DNA of 37,373 nt from Nostoc favosum CHAB5714 (GCF_020829495.1 NZ_JAIVFQ010000068.1:1-37373); one strand, 5' to 3'. Counted from the stretch's first letter, positions 1 to 7,849 are shown. The notes: a model not told the origin generated them from the letters alone. Numbers and translations are program-made.

Positions 1-546
1 TCCCCCTGCTCCCCCTGCTCCCTCATCTCCCCCTGCTCCCTCATCTCCCCCTGCTCCCTCATCTCCCCCCACCCCTGTCCCCTGTTCCCTGTAAGATAGG
101 GCAACATCACAAGCGGCGTAGCCAATATTACCGCAGGCGGAGGCATTTAATTCTGCTGCTTGAAAAATGGCAGCAATTAAAGCTGTGGTAGTAGTTTTGC
201 CGTTAGTACCAGTAATTCCTACCCAAGGTAGCGATTGCAAATTTCGCCAAGCGAGTTCCATTTCCCCAATGGTTTCAATACCTAATTGGCGTGCCTTGAT
301 TAATACGGGAATATCCCAAGGTACGCCAGGACTAACGACTATTAATTGGGGTAAATTACCACCATTCAATTCTAGGGATTGGCCTAGTTTTACGGTTATT
401 TGCTCGGCAGCGAGTTCTTGTTGTTGTTGTAGGAGGGTTTCGGAGGTGTTGCTATCACTTAGCTCTACCTCCCAACCTTCCCGTTTCAACAATCTCGCCG
501 CAGCAACACCAGACTTTCCCAATCCAATTACAGTAGCTCTGGACAT
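1..546 (-). CDS. murD: UDP-N-acetylmuramoyl-L-alanine--D-glutamate ligase, N-terminal part (runs off left edge)
   Basis: MurD adds D-glutamate to UDP-MurNAc-L-Ala in the cytoplasm during peptidoglycan synthesis. The ATG lies at 546-544 and 182 codons are present. The N-terminus carries a Rossmann-like start (ATVIGLGKSGVAAARLL). The Mur-ligase P-loop GTNGKTT lies near residues 113-119, followed by NASACGNIGYAA, which is typical of cyanobacterial MurD. From about residue 151 normal sequence gives way to Gly/Asp/Glu/Ala-rich repeats (GDEGAG) encoded by an in-frame 18-bp tandem repeat that continues to the window edge. The family normally reaches the DWVIAE-SSYQ segment soon after this point, so the repeat looks like a loop insertion. 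The C-terminal half is outside the window, so I cannot tell whether the gene is intact. It lies 84 bp downstream of glyS on the same strand and may be co-transcribed with it. Confidence 0.92.
   Translation of the reverse strand, partial: MSRATVIGLGKSGVAAARLLKREGWEVELSDSNTSETLLQQQQELAAEQITVKLGQSLELNGGNLPQLIVVSPGVPWDIPVLIKARQLGIETIGEMELAWRNLQSLPWVGITGTNGKTTTTALIAAIFQAAELNASACGNIGYAACDVALSYREQGTGVGGDEGAGGDEGAGGDEGAGGAGG
2..64. repeat. 18-bp tandem repeat inside murD
   Basis: Three perfect 18-bp units (CCCCCTGCTCCCTCATCT on the plus strand) occupy 11-28, 29-46 and 47-64, preceded by a half unit at 2-10. Because 18 is a multiple of three, the array stays open in the murD frame and encodes GDEGAG units. 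Related C/T-rich filler (GGGAGCAGGGGAGC-like on the other strand) also occurs between genes near 10512-10555. Confidence 0.9.
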
Positions 547-630
547 AGATTGCAGCAGAGTGTCCCTGGTTAAGCACTCCCTATAGTAGCGTCTATTGGC
601 AAAAATTACACAACTTTTTGTTGACCTACG

Positions 631-2781
631 CTACAGATTTTTGACGATCGCACCAAAGTCAGCTAAAACACGCGCATGATTGCGAACTAATCCAAGTAAG
701 TGCAATCGATTACGTTTAACTTCTGGATCGGAGTCCATAACTAAAACGCTATCTGGCCCATCAAAGAAATTACTAACTGTAGGGGCAATTTTTGCTAGTG
801 CTGCTACTAACAATTGATAATTTCGTGTCTGCTGTGCTGCTAAGGAAAGCGGTACTGATTCGATTAAGGCATTATACAAAGCTGCCTCAGACGGCTTTTG
901 GAATAGTTCTTGACGAACTACGGTTGTTGGTTCTAGCTGTTTTGTATCCAAATCACCTTGAGCGGCTAATCGTGTGGAACGGTTAACGGTTTCGTAGATG
1001 TTATCTAAGGTACTGTCGTTGCGGATTTGTTGTAAGTATAAGGCGCGATCGCGTACATCCAATAAATCTTTTAACGCCCGTTCTGTGTATTCTGGGTCAT
1101 TTTCTCCCAAAACTGCATTTACCAAGTCGTAATCAATCTTTTCTTCTTGTAGTAAGGTGCGGATGCGTTGTAAGAAAAACTCTTGTAACGCTGCGGTTAA
1201 TGATGCCTGATCTTTGTGATATTTCGCTGCAAAGTCTGTGGATATTTGCGCTAATAAATCATCTAAGTTTATCGGCAAATTATAAAACCAAGTAATTTTA
1301 ACTACAGCATTAGCCGCACGACGCAAGGCGAAGGGATCAGACGAGCCAGAGGGAATTAAACCTAAACCAAAGATACTTACTAAAGTATCTAATCTATCTG
1401 CCAAACCGACAATTTGACCTGTGAGGGTTTCGGGAAAATTATCACCGGCTCCTGTTGGCAAATAATGTTGATAAATTGCCTTTGCTACTTCTCCATCTTC
1501 ACCACTGGCTAAGGCATATTTTTCTCCCATAATGCCTTGCAATTCGGGAAATTCATACACCATTTGAGTAACCAAATCTGCTTTACATAATAAAGCAGCA
1601 CGTTGGATTTTTTGACTTTGATTTTCCGCTAATTCTAATTGGGTGCTTATTTGCTCGGCAATCTTGACTACTCTATCTATCTTGGTACGCACCGAACCCA
1701 ATTCTTCTTGGAAAGTGACTTTTTCTAATTGTGGTAAAAAGCTATCTATTGGCTTAGTTAAATCAGCTTCGTAGAAAAATCTCCCATCAGCTAATCTGGC
1801 ACGAATTACTCTTTCATTCCCGACGGCAACAATATCTGATTTATTAGGATCAGCGTTAGAAATGGTGATAAAATTCGGCAATAATTCTTTTTCAGAACTA
1901 TCTGGTTTGAATACAGGGAAATAACGCTGATGAGTAACCATGACTTCAGTAATTACCTCAGTTGGTAATTCCAAAAATTCTGGTTCAAATTTACCAACAA
2001 CTGTAGAAGGATATTCTACAAGATTGGTTACTTCCTCTAACAAATCGGGGTAAATTACTGTATACCCGCCTAAATTCTCTGCTACTGCCTTTACTTGCTC
2101 TTTGATAATATTTGCCCGTTCTTCTGGGTCAACGGTGACAGATGCAGACTTGAGGGCGGTAAGATAATCAGTAGCTTGGGCAATTGTCACAGGTTCAGGA
2201 TGTAAGACCCGATGACCTTGAGAAATGCGATCGCTCTGAATCGTTTTAGAACCATTCACTAATTCTAGAGGTAGCACCGTATCATCTAACAAAGCTACCA
2301 GCCACCGAATTGGTCGGGAAAACCTCGCATCTCCATTTCCCCAACGCATTAAACGCTTACCTTCCAAACCCCAAATCCACTGGGGAATAAGTTCTGTCAA
2401 AATTTCCGCCACAGGACGACCGGGAATTCGTTTTTGCACAAACACAAATTCCCCTTTGTCAGTGGGGCGAAGGAACAGCGCATCCATTTCCACGCCTTGC
2501 TTTTTGGCAAAACCGATAGCAGCAGCAGTAGGCTGACCATCTTTAAAGGCGGCTTGGGCGGGGGGCCCTTTAATTTCTTCTTCTCGGTCTGGTTGCTGGG
2601 ATGGTAGACCTTTAATCACTACCGCCAGACGCCGGGGAGTACCGTACACCTGCACACTTTCGCCCTTGAGGCTATTTGCTTCCAGGCTTTGGGGAATGCG
2701 CTCCTGCCACTGCACTAAGGCATCACCGAGAAAGCTTGCAGGTAGTTCTTCTGTACCAACTTCTAATAGAAACGCAGGCAT
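631..2781 (-). CDS. glyS: Glycine--tRNA ligase beta subunit
   Basis: This is the beta chain of the heterotetrameric bacterial glycyl-tRNA synthetase, which charges tRNA-Gly in the cytoplasm together with GlyQ (not in this window). At 716 residues it has the usual length. It opens with the family signature FLLEVGTEELPA. It contains the conserved GDARFSRPIRWLVALLDD segment near residues 150-167, the HQRYFPV motif, an HD-like central region and a C-terminal DALR-type anticodon-binding end (VLVMDSDPEVKRNRLHLLGL). The ATG at 2781 gives the canonical MPAFLLEVG start, although no clear Shine-Dalgarno sequence precedes it. murD follows 84 bp downstream. About 60 bp of the RFSRPIRWLVALLDD-coding region recurs in degenerate form at 3876-3937. 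Confidence 0.97.
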   Translation of the reverse strand: MPAFLLEVGTEELPASFLGDALVQWQERIPQSLEANSLKGESVQVYGTPRRLAVVIKGLPSQQPDREEEIKGPPAQAAFKDGQPTAAAIGFAKKQGVEMDALFLRPTDKGEFVFVQKRIPGRPVAEILTELIPQWIWGLEGKRLMRWGNGDARFSRPIRWLVALLDDTVLPLELVNGSKTIQSDRISQGHRVLHPEPVTIAQATDYLTALKSASVTVDPEERANIIKEQVKAVAENLGGYTVIYPDLLEEVTNLVEYPSTVVGKFEPEFLELPTEVITEVMVTHQRYFPVFKPDSSEKELLPNFITISNADPNKSDIVAVGNERVIRARLADGRFFYEADLTKPIDSFLPQLEKVTFQEELGSVRTKIDRVVKIAEQISTQLELAENQSQKIQRAALLCKADLVTQMVYEFPELQGIMGEKYALASGEDGEVAKAIYQHYLPTGAGDNFPETLTGQIVGLADRLDTLVSIFGLGLIPSGSSDPFALRRAANAVVKITWFYNLPINLDDLLAQISTDFAAKYHKDQASLTAALQEFFLQRIRTLLQEEKIDYDLVNAVLGENDPEYTERALKDLLDVRDRALYLQQIRNDSTLDNIYETVNRSTRLAAQGDLDTKQLEPTTVVRQELFQKPSEAALYNALIESVPLSLAAQQTRNYQLLVAALAKIAPTVSNFFDGPDSVLVMDSDPEVKRNRLHLLGLVRNHARVLADFGAIVKNL

Positions 2782-3084
2782 ATAACACTGTTTTCAACTT
2801 TGCGTAGCTCAACTTTATCAGTTATTCTCAAGCGATCGCTCATGGTTTTTAGGTAACTACTACTGCAAGGCGGAAGTCCAAAGTCAATCTTGAGCCACTG
2901 CGCCCTTACGATGCCGACTTGTTCAGCAACTGACTCTTAAAAGTCACGCATAATTGTATTCCGAGCTTCTTGTGCCATTTCAATTAACCAGACAACAAGT
3001 TGCTCCAGAAACTTCTTAAAATTAGGCAAACTCCCGCCACATTTTACTATAGTTTGGATGTTTTGCGTAAATTTTTAACTTAGA
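2782..3084. other. Intergenic region upstream of glyS with possible gene remnant
   Basis: No intact gene is visible. On the minus strand the stretch ending at a stop at 2938-2940 reads as about 45 open codons, ending in FLEQLVVWLIEMAQEARN then TIMRDF, with no start codon. It looks like the tail of a lost gene, but I do not recognise it. At 2893-2935 there is a degenerate copy of the GCCACTGCG...GACTTG...GCAACT hairpin module found elsewhere in the window. A HIP1-like GCGATCGC lies near 2833. Confidence 0.4.
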
Positions 3085-3211
3085 TAAACTTGGCATTTTA
3101 TGCAAAACTTCACAAAAAAAGTGTTTCACTTCATTGATTCATTACATTTGCTACCGTAGTTTTATGCGGTATTTACGTATATATATTTCTATCGTAAGCT
3201 TAGTTTTGTTT

Positions 3212-3231
3212 AATGCATTGATATTTGCATT
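3212..3231 (+). promoter_or_regulatory. Inverted repeat in leader of PEP-CTERM gene 1
   Basis: AATGCA(N8)TGCATT lies 27 bp upstream of the chosen start. In the duplicate (4657-4676) it reads GATGCA(N8)TGCATC. The outer pair changed A-T to G-C on both sides, so the symmetry is preserved. It could be an operator or a leader hairpin. Confidence 0.5.
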
Positions 3232-3258
3232 ATTTCAATAAATTTTGGAGTTATGATC

Positions 3259-3846
3259 ATGAAAAACATTTTCAGCAAAATCGCCGCGATCGCAGCAACT
3301 AGTGCTGCTTTTACTGTTGCTGTTGCTGCTGCTAACAACCCAGCGCAAGCTATTGAGTTGAACTTTAACTGGCAAGGTGATGCTGGTTATTCAGCAATAG
3401 GTTCATTTAGCTACGACGAAACTACAGCACCTACAATTATTTCAGAAAGTGGTAGTGGAGCAACCAACTTTTTACAGTCCTTGAATGTCTCCTTCTTAGA
3501 CCCATCTAATAATCCTCTGGGAACTTATAACACCGTTACTGGTGGAGTGTCACAATCTAATTTCTTCGCTTTCAACTTTGATACTTCCACTCAGACATTG
3601 TTTGGCCCCTTGGATATAGCAGGAGGGACGGGTATAATTGGAGAATATTTCTTCCAAGGAACGGTTGGTGACTCTTTGTTCTTACGTCAGGATATCGATC
3701 AACAGTCAGCATTTAGAACATTAGATCAAAATTCTGGTTCTATTCAGGTATCGAAAGTCCCTGAACCTGCTTCTCTGTTGGGTTTACTGGCATTTGCTGG
3801 GTTGGGTGTAGCTTCAACTTTGAAGAAAAAGCAAGCCTCTTGCTAG
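3259..3846 (+). CDS. PEP-CTERM sorting-domain protein (copy 1)
   Basis: A 195-residue exported protein. A basic, hydrophobic signal peptide (KNIFSKIAAIAATSAAFTVA, ending near NPAQA) precedes a Ser/Thr/Gly-rich, probably beta-rich domain of unknown function. The C-terminus is a standard PEP-CTERM signal: KVPEPAS, a hydrophobic segment (LLGLLAFAGLGVAS) and a lysine-rich tail. Such signals are processed by exosortase-type enzymes that link proteins to the outer surface or extracellular polysaccharide. An in-frame ATG also lies at 3253, but the GGAG at 3247-3250 is only 2 nt from it and 8 nt from the ATG at 3259, so I take 3259 as the start. The paralogue at 4704-5291 is nearly identical, with differences concentrated in the last third of the mature domain. 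The molecular role is unknown. Confidence 0.9.
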   Translation: MKNIFSKIAAIAATSAAFTVAVAAANNPAQAIELNFNWQGDAGYSAIGSFSYDETTAPTIISESGSGATNFLQSLNVSFLDPSNNPLGTYNTVTGGVSQSNFFAFNFDTSTQTLFGPLDIAGGTGIIGEYFFQGTVGDSLFLRQDIDQQSAFRTLDQNSGSIQVSKVPEPASLLGLLAFAGLGVASTLKKKQASC

Positions 3847-3863
3847 AAATTAGGACTTTCTAG
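3843..3863 (+). terminator. Hairpin spanning stop codon of PEP-CTERM gene 1
   Basis: CTAGAAA(7 nt)TTTCTAG includes the TAG stop and is conserved in the second copy at 5288-5308. There is no T-run, so it is a 3'-end hairpin rather than a classical intrinsic terminator. Confidence 0.4.
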
Positions 3864-3875
3864 TTCAAAGGCAAT

Positions 3876-3940
3876 ACCGTCTCATCTAACAAAGTTAACA
3901 GCCAGCGAATTGCTCAGAAAAACCTCCCATCCCGATTATT
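3876..3940 (-). pseudogene. Degenerate glyS fragment
   Basis: About 60 bp match glyS 2276-2335 in the same orientation with roughly 80 percent identity by eye. On the minus strand it reads R-F-F-stop-A-IRWLLTLLDETV, against GlyS RFSRPIRWLVALLDDTV. Several changes are conservative (V/L, D/E), and one stop interrupts it. It lies directly after the 3' hairpin of PEP-CTERM gene 1. It is clearly too short to be functional. Confidence 0.65.
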
Positions 3941-4519
3941 CCTACAGACTTAACAAGAACAGCCCCAACCCTTGTAGCATTGGCTACGGTGTACACACAA
4001 GTCTTCTAACATTGCTTTATCAGCTTTTGATCCTCCCAATTTATCGGGGAGCCACTGCGGTCTTGGGGTCTCCCCAAGTGAAGCAAGTGGCGTGGATTTA
4101 GGGGAATCTATAACGATTTTTTGTACAGAGATATGTGTACACCTTAGCCTTTTAGGAGAGAGGAATGGAAGTTAGGTGAGAGTGTATTGCATACATAGAC
4201 GCGTAGCGATGAGGGGGTCGCAGTTTTCTCCCAAGGGGAGACGCTAAAAGCGATAGCGTAGCGATAGCGAGTCCGCGAGCGTCTGGCGGTTCCCGTCGTT
4301 AGCGCAGCGTAAAGCCTTCGGCATGGCTTCGCTTAGAGCGAGTCTTCTCCCAAGGGGAGACGCAATCATGCGAACGAGCGTCTTGCGATAGCGTAGCGTT
4401 AGCGACGTTAGGAGCGTCACCCCCGAACCCGATAGCGTAGCGTTAGCGACAAAGGAGCGTCAGGGCTTCCCGCAGGGTAGGAGCGTAGACGCAAAGCGGC
4501 TTGTCGTAAGGCATCGCTA
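3941..4519. repeat. Spacer between duplicates: nest of short palindromic repeats
   Basis: No credible gene is present. At 4050-4098 lies a GCCACTGCG...AAGTGAAGCAAGTGGCG hairpin. From about 4196 to 4515 short motifs recur: GATAGCGTAGCG(T/A)TAGCGA, CTTCTCCCAAGGGGAGACGC, GGAGCGTC and GCTTCCCGCAGGG. Several are hairpins in their own right. GGCTACGGTGTACACACAAG near 3980 recurs inverted near 24410. This resembles short tandemly repeated repetitive sequence known from heterocystous cyanobacteria. Confidence 0.7.
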
Positions 4520-4656
4520 TAAACTCGGTATTTTATAGCAAACTTCACAAAAAAGTCACAAAAAAGTGTTTATCTTCATTGATTCATTACATTTGCTATC
4601 GTAGTTTTATGCGGTATTTACGTACAGATATTTCTATCGTAAGCTTAGTTTTGTTT

Positions 4657-4676
4657 GATGCACTGATATCTGCATC
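4657..4676 (+). promoter_or_regulatory. Inverted repeat in leader of PEP-CTERM gene 2
   Basis: GATGCA(N8)TGCATC, the covarying counterpart of the repeat at 3212-3231. Confidence 0.5.
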
Positions 4677-4703
4677 ATTTTAATCAATTTTGGAGTTATG
4701 ATC

Positions 4704-5291
4704 ATGAAAAACATTTTCAGCAAAATCGCCGTGATCGCAGCAACCAGTGCTGCTTTTACTGTTGCTGTTGCTGCTGCTAACAACCCAGCGCAAGCTATTG
4801 AGTTGAACTTTAACTGGCAAGGTGATGCTGGTTATTCAGCAATAGGTTCATTTAGCTACGACGAAACTACAGCACCTACAATTATTTCAGAAAGTGGTAG
4901 TGGAGCAACCAACTTTTTAGAATCCTTGAATGTTTCCTTCTTAGACCCATCTAATAATCCTCTTGGAACTTATAACACCGTTACTGGTGGAGTGTCACAA
5001 TCTGATTTCTTCGCTTTCAACTTTGATACTTCCACTCACACATTGTTTGGCCCCCTTAATGTAGGAGGAGGAACGGGTGTAATTGGAGAATACTTCTTTT
5101 CTGGAACGGTTGGCGACTCTTTGCGATTACGTCAGGATGTAGATCAACAGGGAACGTCAATAACACTAGATCAGAATTCTGGTTCTATTCAGGTATCCAA
5201 AGTCCCTGAACCTGCTTCTATGCTGGGTTTGCTAGCATTTGCTGCCTTAGGTGTAGGTTCATCTTTGAAGAAAAAGCAAGCCTCTTGCTAG
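4704..5291 (+). CDS. PEP-CTERM sorting-domain protein (copy 2)
   Basis: This is a paralogue of the 3259-3846 product with the same length (195 residues), signal peptide and C-terminal KVPEPAS, hydrophobic helix and Lys-rich end. The GGAG at 4692-4695 sits 8 nt before the ATG at 4704, while an upstream in-frame ATG at 4698 is too close. Changes relative to copy 1 cluster between residues 115 and 160 (for example LNVGGGTGVIG against LDIAGGTGIIG, and QGTSITLDQ against QSAFRTLDQ). The N-terminal 100 residues are almost unchanged. Both copies look intact. The duplication and the differing segment suggest gene conversion or divergence of an exposed region. Function beyond surface sorting is unknown. 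Confidence 0.9.
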   Translation: MKNIFSKIAVIAATSAAFTVAVAAANNPAQAIELNFNWQGDAGYSAIGSFSYDETTAPTIISESGSGATNFLESLNVSFLDPSNNPLGTYNTVTGGVSQSDFFAFNFDTSTHTLFGPLNVGGGTGVIGEYFFSGTVGDSLRLRQDVDQQGTSITLDQNSGSIQVSKVPEPASMLGLLAFAALGVGSSLKKKQASC

Positions 5292-5407
5292 AAATTAGGG
5301 CTTTCTAGTGAAAGCTTGCCAAATTTACTGAATCTCTATTCTAGCCCTACTAGTTCACTGAACTGGTACGGCTATCATTCAACCTCATTGGTTCGTCATC
5401 AACAAAA

Positions 5408-5462
5408 ATCGGCGGGAATCCCCTACCTTCAAGAGAGGTGTCCGGGATAAGCGCCCGCCGAT
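5408..5462. other. Long hairpin-like inverted repeat
   Basis: Arms ATCGGCGGG (5408-5416) and CCCGCCGAT (5454-5462) enclose 37 nt containing ACCTTCAAGAGAGGTGTCCG. Overlapping AGTCATT/AATGACT repeats follow at 5470-5505. It could terminate the PEP-CTERM transcript or be the end of a lost small element. There is no T-run. Confidence 0.4.
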
Positions 5463-5639
5463 CTAATCATTAGTCATTGGCACTAATGACTAGTAACTAA
5501 TGACTTCGATTTCCCCACGACTTAAAGTTGTGCAATGAGTAAACACTATGTGCCACTTTAAAGGGCGTAATGCGGGTTATATGCACGAGCTTGAATATGA
5601 TGGTAGAATCCCCAAAGTATAAATTTAGGCATTAGTTCA

Positions 5640-5685
5640 GAAACAACCAGACCAAATATTGTGAAACAACCAGACCAAATATTGT
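5640..5685. repeat. Perfect 23-bp tandem direct repeat (two units)
   Basis: The unit GAAACAACCAGACCAAATATTGT occurs at 5640-5662 and 5663-5685. It lies in the 780-bp gene-free stretch before the glycosyltransferase and could be a regulatory double site. Confidence 0.75.
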
Positions 5686-5952
5686 CACGATCACCAGAAA
5701 CTAAAACCTATGTCTAGAAGAGGATGTTTTAAAAGGGTCTTTTACTCTAATTGTGAACACAGCGAAGCATCTCAGTAAATAGCTGAAACCTGATATTTTC
5801 GTTGCAGTTTATCCAAGTCAAAACCAGAAAATTATACCTTCTGGAACTTTTAAAACCCCCTCTAATAGCCTAAGTTATTTACACAAGGTGATATTTTGAT
5901 TTTTAAGTGATTTATGCACTATAAAAATCCTCTTTTAAAAACCACTAAAAAA

Positions 5953-5985
5953 TTCCTTAACAATGTTTAATACACTGTTAAGGAA
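5953..5985. promoter_or_regulatory. Inverted repeat upstream of the glycosyltransferase
   Basis: TTCCTTAACA (5953-5962) and TGTTAAGGAA (5976-5985) form perfect 10-bp arms around 13 nt, about 110 bp before the gene start. It may be an operator or a hairpin. The rest of 5310-6092 is AT-rich with no gene that I can support. Confidence 0.45.
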
Positions 5986-6092
5986 GTAAATTTATAAATT
6001 CAAATAACTAATAAAAGTAGCAGCCCATACTGACTATTAAAGGAATAAATCCGATTATATCCGGCTGTCTTCACAAAATTCATAAATAGCTC

Positions 6093-7382
6093 ATGCACAT
6101 TCTGATTTATTCCTACAACTATCATCCAGAGCCGATTGGTATTGCTCCGTTAATGACTGAATTAGCAGAAGGACTAGTAAAACGAGGTCACCAAGTGCGC
6201 GTGATTACAGGAATGCCAAACTATCCTCAGCGCGAAATTTACGATGAGTATCGAGGTAAGTTGTACGTAACTGAACAAACAAATGGCGTCACCATTCAAC
6301 GAAGTTACCTGCGAATTAAGTCTAAACCTAATCTCCTAGATCGGCTGTTGCTGGAGTTGAGCTTTGTTTTCACGAGCTTACCCCAAGCCTTTAAAGGCAG
6401 ACGCCCCGATGTAATTGTCTTAACAGTTCCGCCTCTTTTCGGTACTTTACCAGTAACAATATTTGGTTGGTTATACAACTGCCCAGTAGTTCTAAATGTG
6501 CAAGATATTCTACCAGATGCTGCGGTACGTATCGGGCTATTAAAGAACAAGTGGATGATCCGAACTCTTGCAGCCCTAGAAAAATTTGCATATCGGTCTG
6601 CACACACTATTAGTGTTATTGCCGATGGGTTTCGTGAGAATTTAGTGAATAAGGGAGTACCTGTTAATAAAATCGTTTGTATTCCCAATTGGGTGAATGT
6701 AAATTTTATCTGCCCCTTACCAAAACAGAACAATTCCTGGATATCTAGCCATCAACTTGATGGAAAATTTGTAGTACTTTATTCGGGCAATATTGCTCTA
6801 ACGCAAGGTTTAGAAACAGTAATAGAAGCAGCAGTTTGCTTGCGTCATATCAAGGAGATTGTCTTTGTCATCGTTGGCGAATCAATAGCATTGCAAAGGT
6901 TGCAGGAATATTGTCTTTTAAATGGAGCAGATAATGTTTTGCTGCTACCGTTGCAGCCGCGAGAAAAACTACCCGAAATGCTAGCAGCATCTGATGTTGG
7001 GTTGATTGTGCAAAAGCGCAATGTGATTTCGTTTAATATGCCTTCAAAAATACCACTCATATTGGCAAGTGGTCGCCCGATTGTGGGTTCAGTTCCCGCC
7101 ACTGGTACTGCTGCAAAAGCAATCAAACTCAGTGGTGGTGGGATAATTGTTGAGCCAGAATCACCCGATGCAATGGCTGCTGCGGTGCATGATTTATATG
7201 CTAATCCGACTCTAGGGGCGAGGTTAGGTAACGCAGGAAGACAGTTTGCCGAAGAAAACTATTCCTTGGAGCAAGCACTTAATCGGTATGAAGGGCTGCT
7301 TTCTCATATTGTTGCTAACCGAAAATCAACTTTAGGTAACTTGCCGAAATTAAATTCCAAGAAATCAGTTGTGGATGGTTAA
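6093..7382 (+). CDS. WcaI-like glycosyltransferase (family GT4)
   Basis: A 429-residue cytoplasmic or membrane-associated glycosyltransferase of the retaining GT-B type, as used in exopolysaccharide or lipopolysaccharide assembly. The N-terminal half (MHILIYSYNYHPEPIGIAPL, then MTELAEGLVKRGHQVRVITG) is the acceptor domain typical of colanic-acid WcaI-like enzymes. The C-terminal half has the nucleotide-sugar domain: VVLYSGNIALTQGLE near 225, then PSKIPLILASGRPIVGS and GGGIIVEPESPDAMAAAV near 350-370, which holds the family's acidic motif. The donor sugar and acceptor are not predictable. The gene stands alone on the plus strand, with no Shine-Dalgarno sequence. It could contribute to the polysaccharide to which exported PEP-CTERM proteins attach, but that link is inferred from proximity. 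Confidence 0.88.
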   Translation: MHILIYSYNYHPEPIGIAPLMTELAEGLVKRGHQVRVITGMPNYPQREIYDEYRGKLYVTEQTNGVTIQRSYLRIKSKPNLLDRLLLELSFVFTSLPQAFKGRRPDVIVLTVPPLFGTLPVTIFGWLYNCPVVLNVQDILPDAAVRIGLLKNKWMIRTLAALEKFAYRSAHTISVIADGFRENLVNKGVPVNKIVCIPNWVNVNFICPLPKQNNSWISSHQLDGKFVVLYSGNIALTQGLETVIEAAVCLRHIKEIVFVIVGESIALQRLQEYCLLNGADNVLLLPLQPREKLPEMLAASDVGLIVQKRNVISFNMPSKIPLILASGRPIVGSVPATGTAAKAIKLSGGGIIVEPESPDAMAAAVHDLYANPTLGARLGNAGRQFAEENYSLEQALNRYEGLLSHIVANRKSTLGNLPKLNSKKSVVDG

Positions 7383-7483
7383 TATGGCTGGATACTGGGG
7401 ATTTTTTACAAAAATGGGATGCTTTCTTAATTAGCGAACATTAAGCAACTGGGAGGACAAAACCGTAATTAGGAAAAATTAAA

Positions 7484-7525
7484 TCACCCATTCGGGTGAG
7501 TTGAAAATCAACCGATCGGGTGACC
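7484..7525. promoter_or_regulatory. Cluster of hairpins downstream of the glycosyltransferase
   Basis: TCACCC-ATTC-GGGTGA (7484-7499) is followed by GTTG-AAAAT-CAAC (7500-7512), the palindrome CCGATCGG and a second GGGTGA (7518-7523). The second GGGTGA can pair alternatively with the first TCACCC, so two mutually exclusive folds are possible. It may be a 3'-end structure or a switch. The rest of 7383-7849 holds CAACGTT/AACGTTG arms (7621-7655) and a STRR-like patch at 7660-7710, but no gene. Confidence 0.4.
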
Positions 7526-7824
7526 TAAGTGTAGGAAGTTGAGACTGCTAAAAAATAGGACTCTAGAGAACACTGGTTTATTGCACGTCGTTCTTGATGA
7601 GGATAACTCGATGAAACTTGCAACGTTACTTAATAAAGCTGAGTTAACAACGTTGGCGTACTCGTAGGTCGAAGCAAGCTACGCGCAGCGTGTCGCAGAC
7701 AAGCCTCTCCAAGAGTTGGCATTGCTCCATACTTTTTTCTTCCCTAAGATCAGTATTCACTACTACTTAAGAGCGATAAACTCATCTGTAACTTATATTC
7801 ATCTCATCTTTTATGTGGTTAGAA

Positions 7825-7842
7825 TGCAAGCAAGCACTTGCA
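7825..7842. promoter_or_regulatory. Possible TetR operator overlapping the tetR leader
   Basis: TGCAAG-CAAGCA-CTTGCA (7825-7842) also contains the tighter palindrome GCAAG-CA-CTTGC (7830-7841). It ends 7 bp before the ATG of the TetR-family gene, a place consistent with autorepression. Confidence 0.4.
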
Positions 7843-7849
7843 AACGCTC

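Larger units (their letters stand above)
3085..3864 (+). repeat. Direct duplication, copy 1 (promoter + PEP-CTERM gene + terminal hairpin)
   Basis: Similarity with 4520-5309 starts at TAAACT and runs through leader, gene and the stop-codon hairpin CTAGAAA/TTTCTAG (3843-3863), then ends abruptly. Both the upstream region of about 170 bp and the gene are duplicated, so the two genes should share regulation. Confidence 0.9.
4520..5309 (+). repeat. Direct duplication, copy 2
   Basis: Partner of 3085-3864. The leader differs by substitutions and by an extra AAAAAGTCAC near 4550. Its 3' hairpin CTAGAAA/TTTCTAG is at 5288-5308. Confidence 0.9.

Noticed and set aside
167..586. Plus-strand reading frame opposite murD
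   Set aside because: It is antisense to a clear murD frame with the P-loop motif, and its product resembles nothing.
3910..4101. Short plus-strand frame in the PEP-CTERM spacer
   Set aside because: It runs through dispersed repeats and a hairpin module, with no ribosome binding site and no protein-like pattern.
5408..5462. End of an IS605/TnpB element with guide-RNA hairpin
   Set aside because: The hairpin alone is suggestive, but no transposase remnant or matching left end is nearby.
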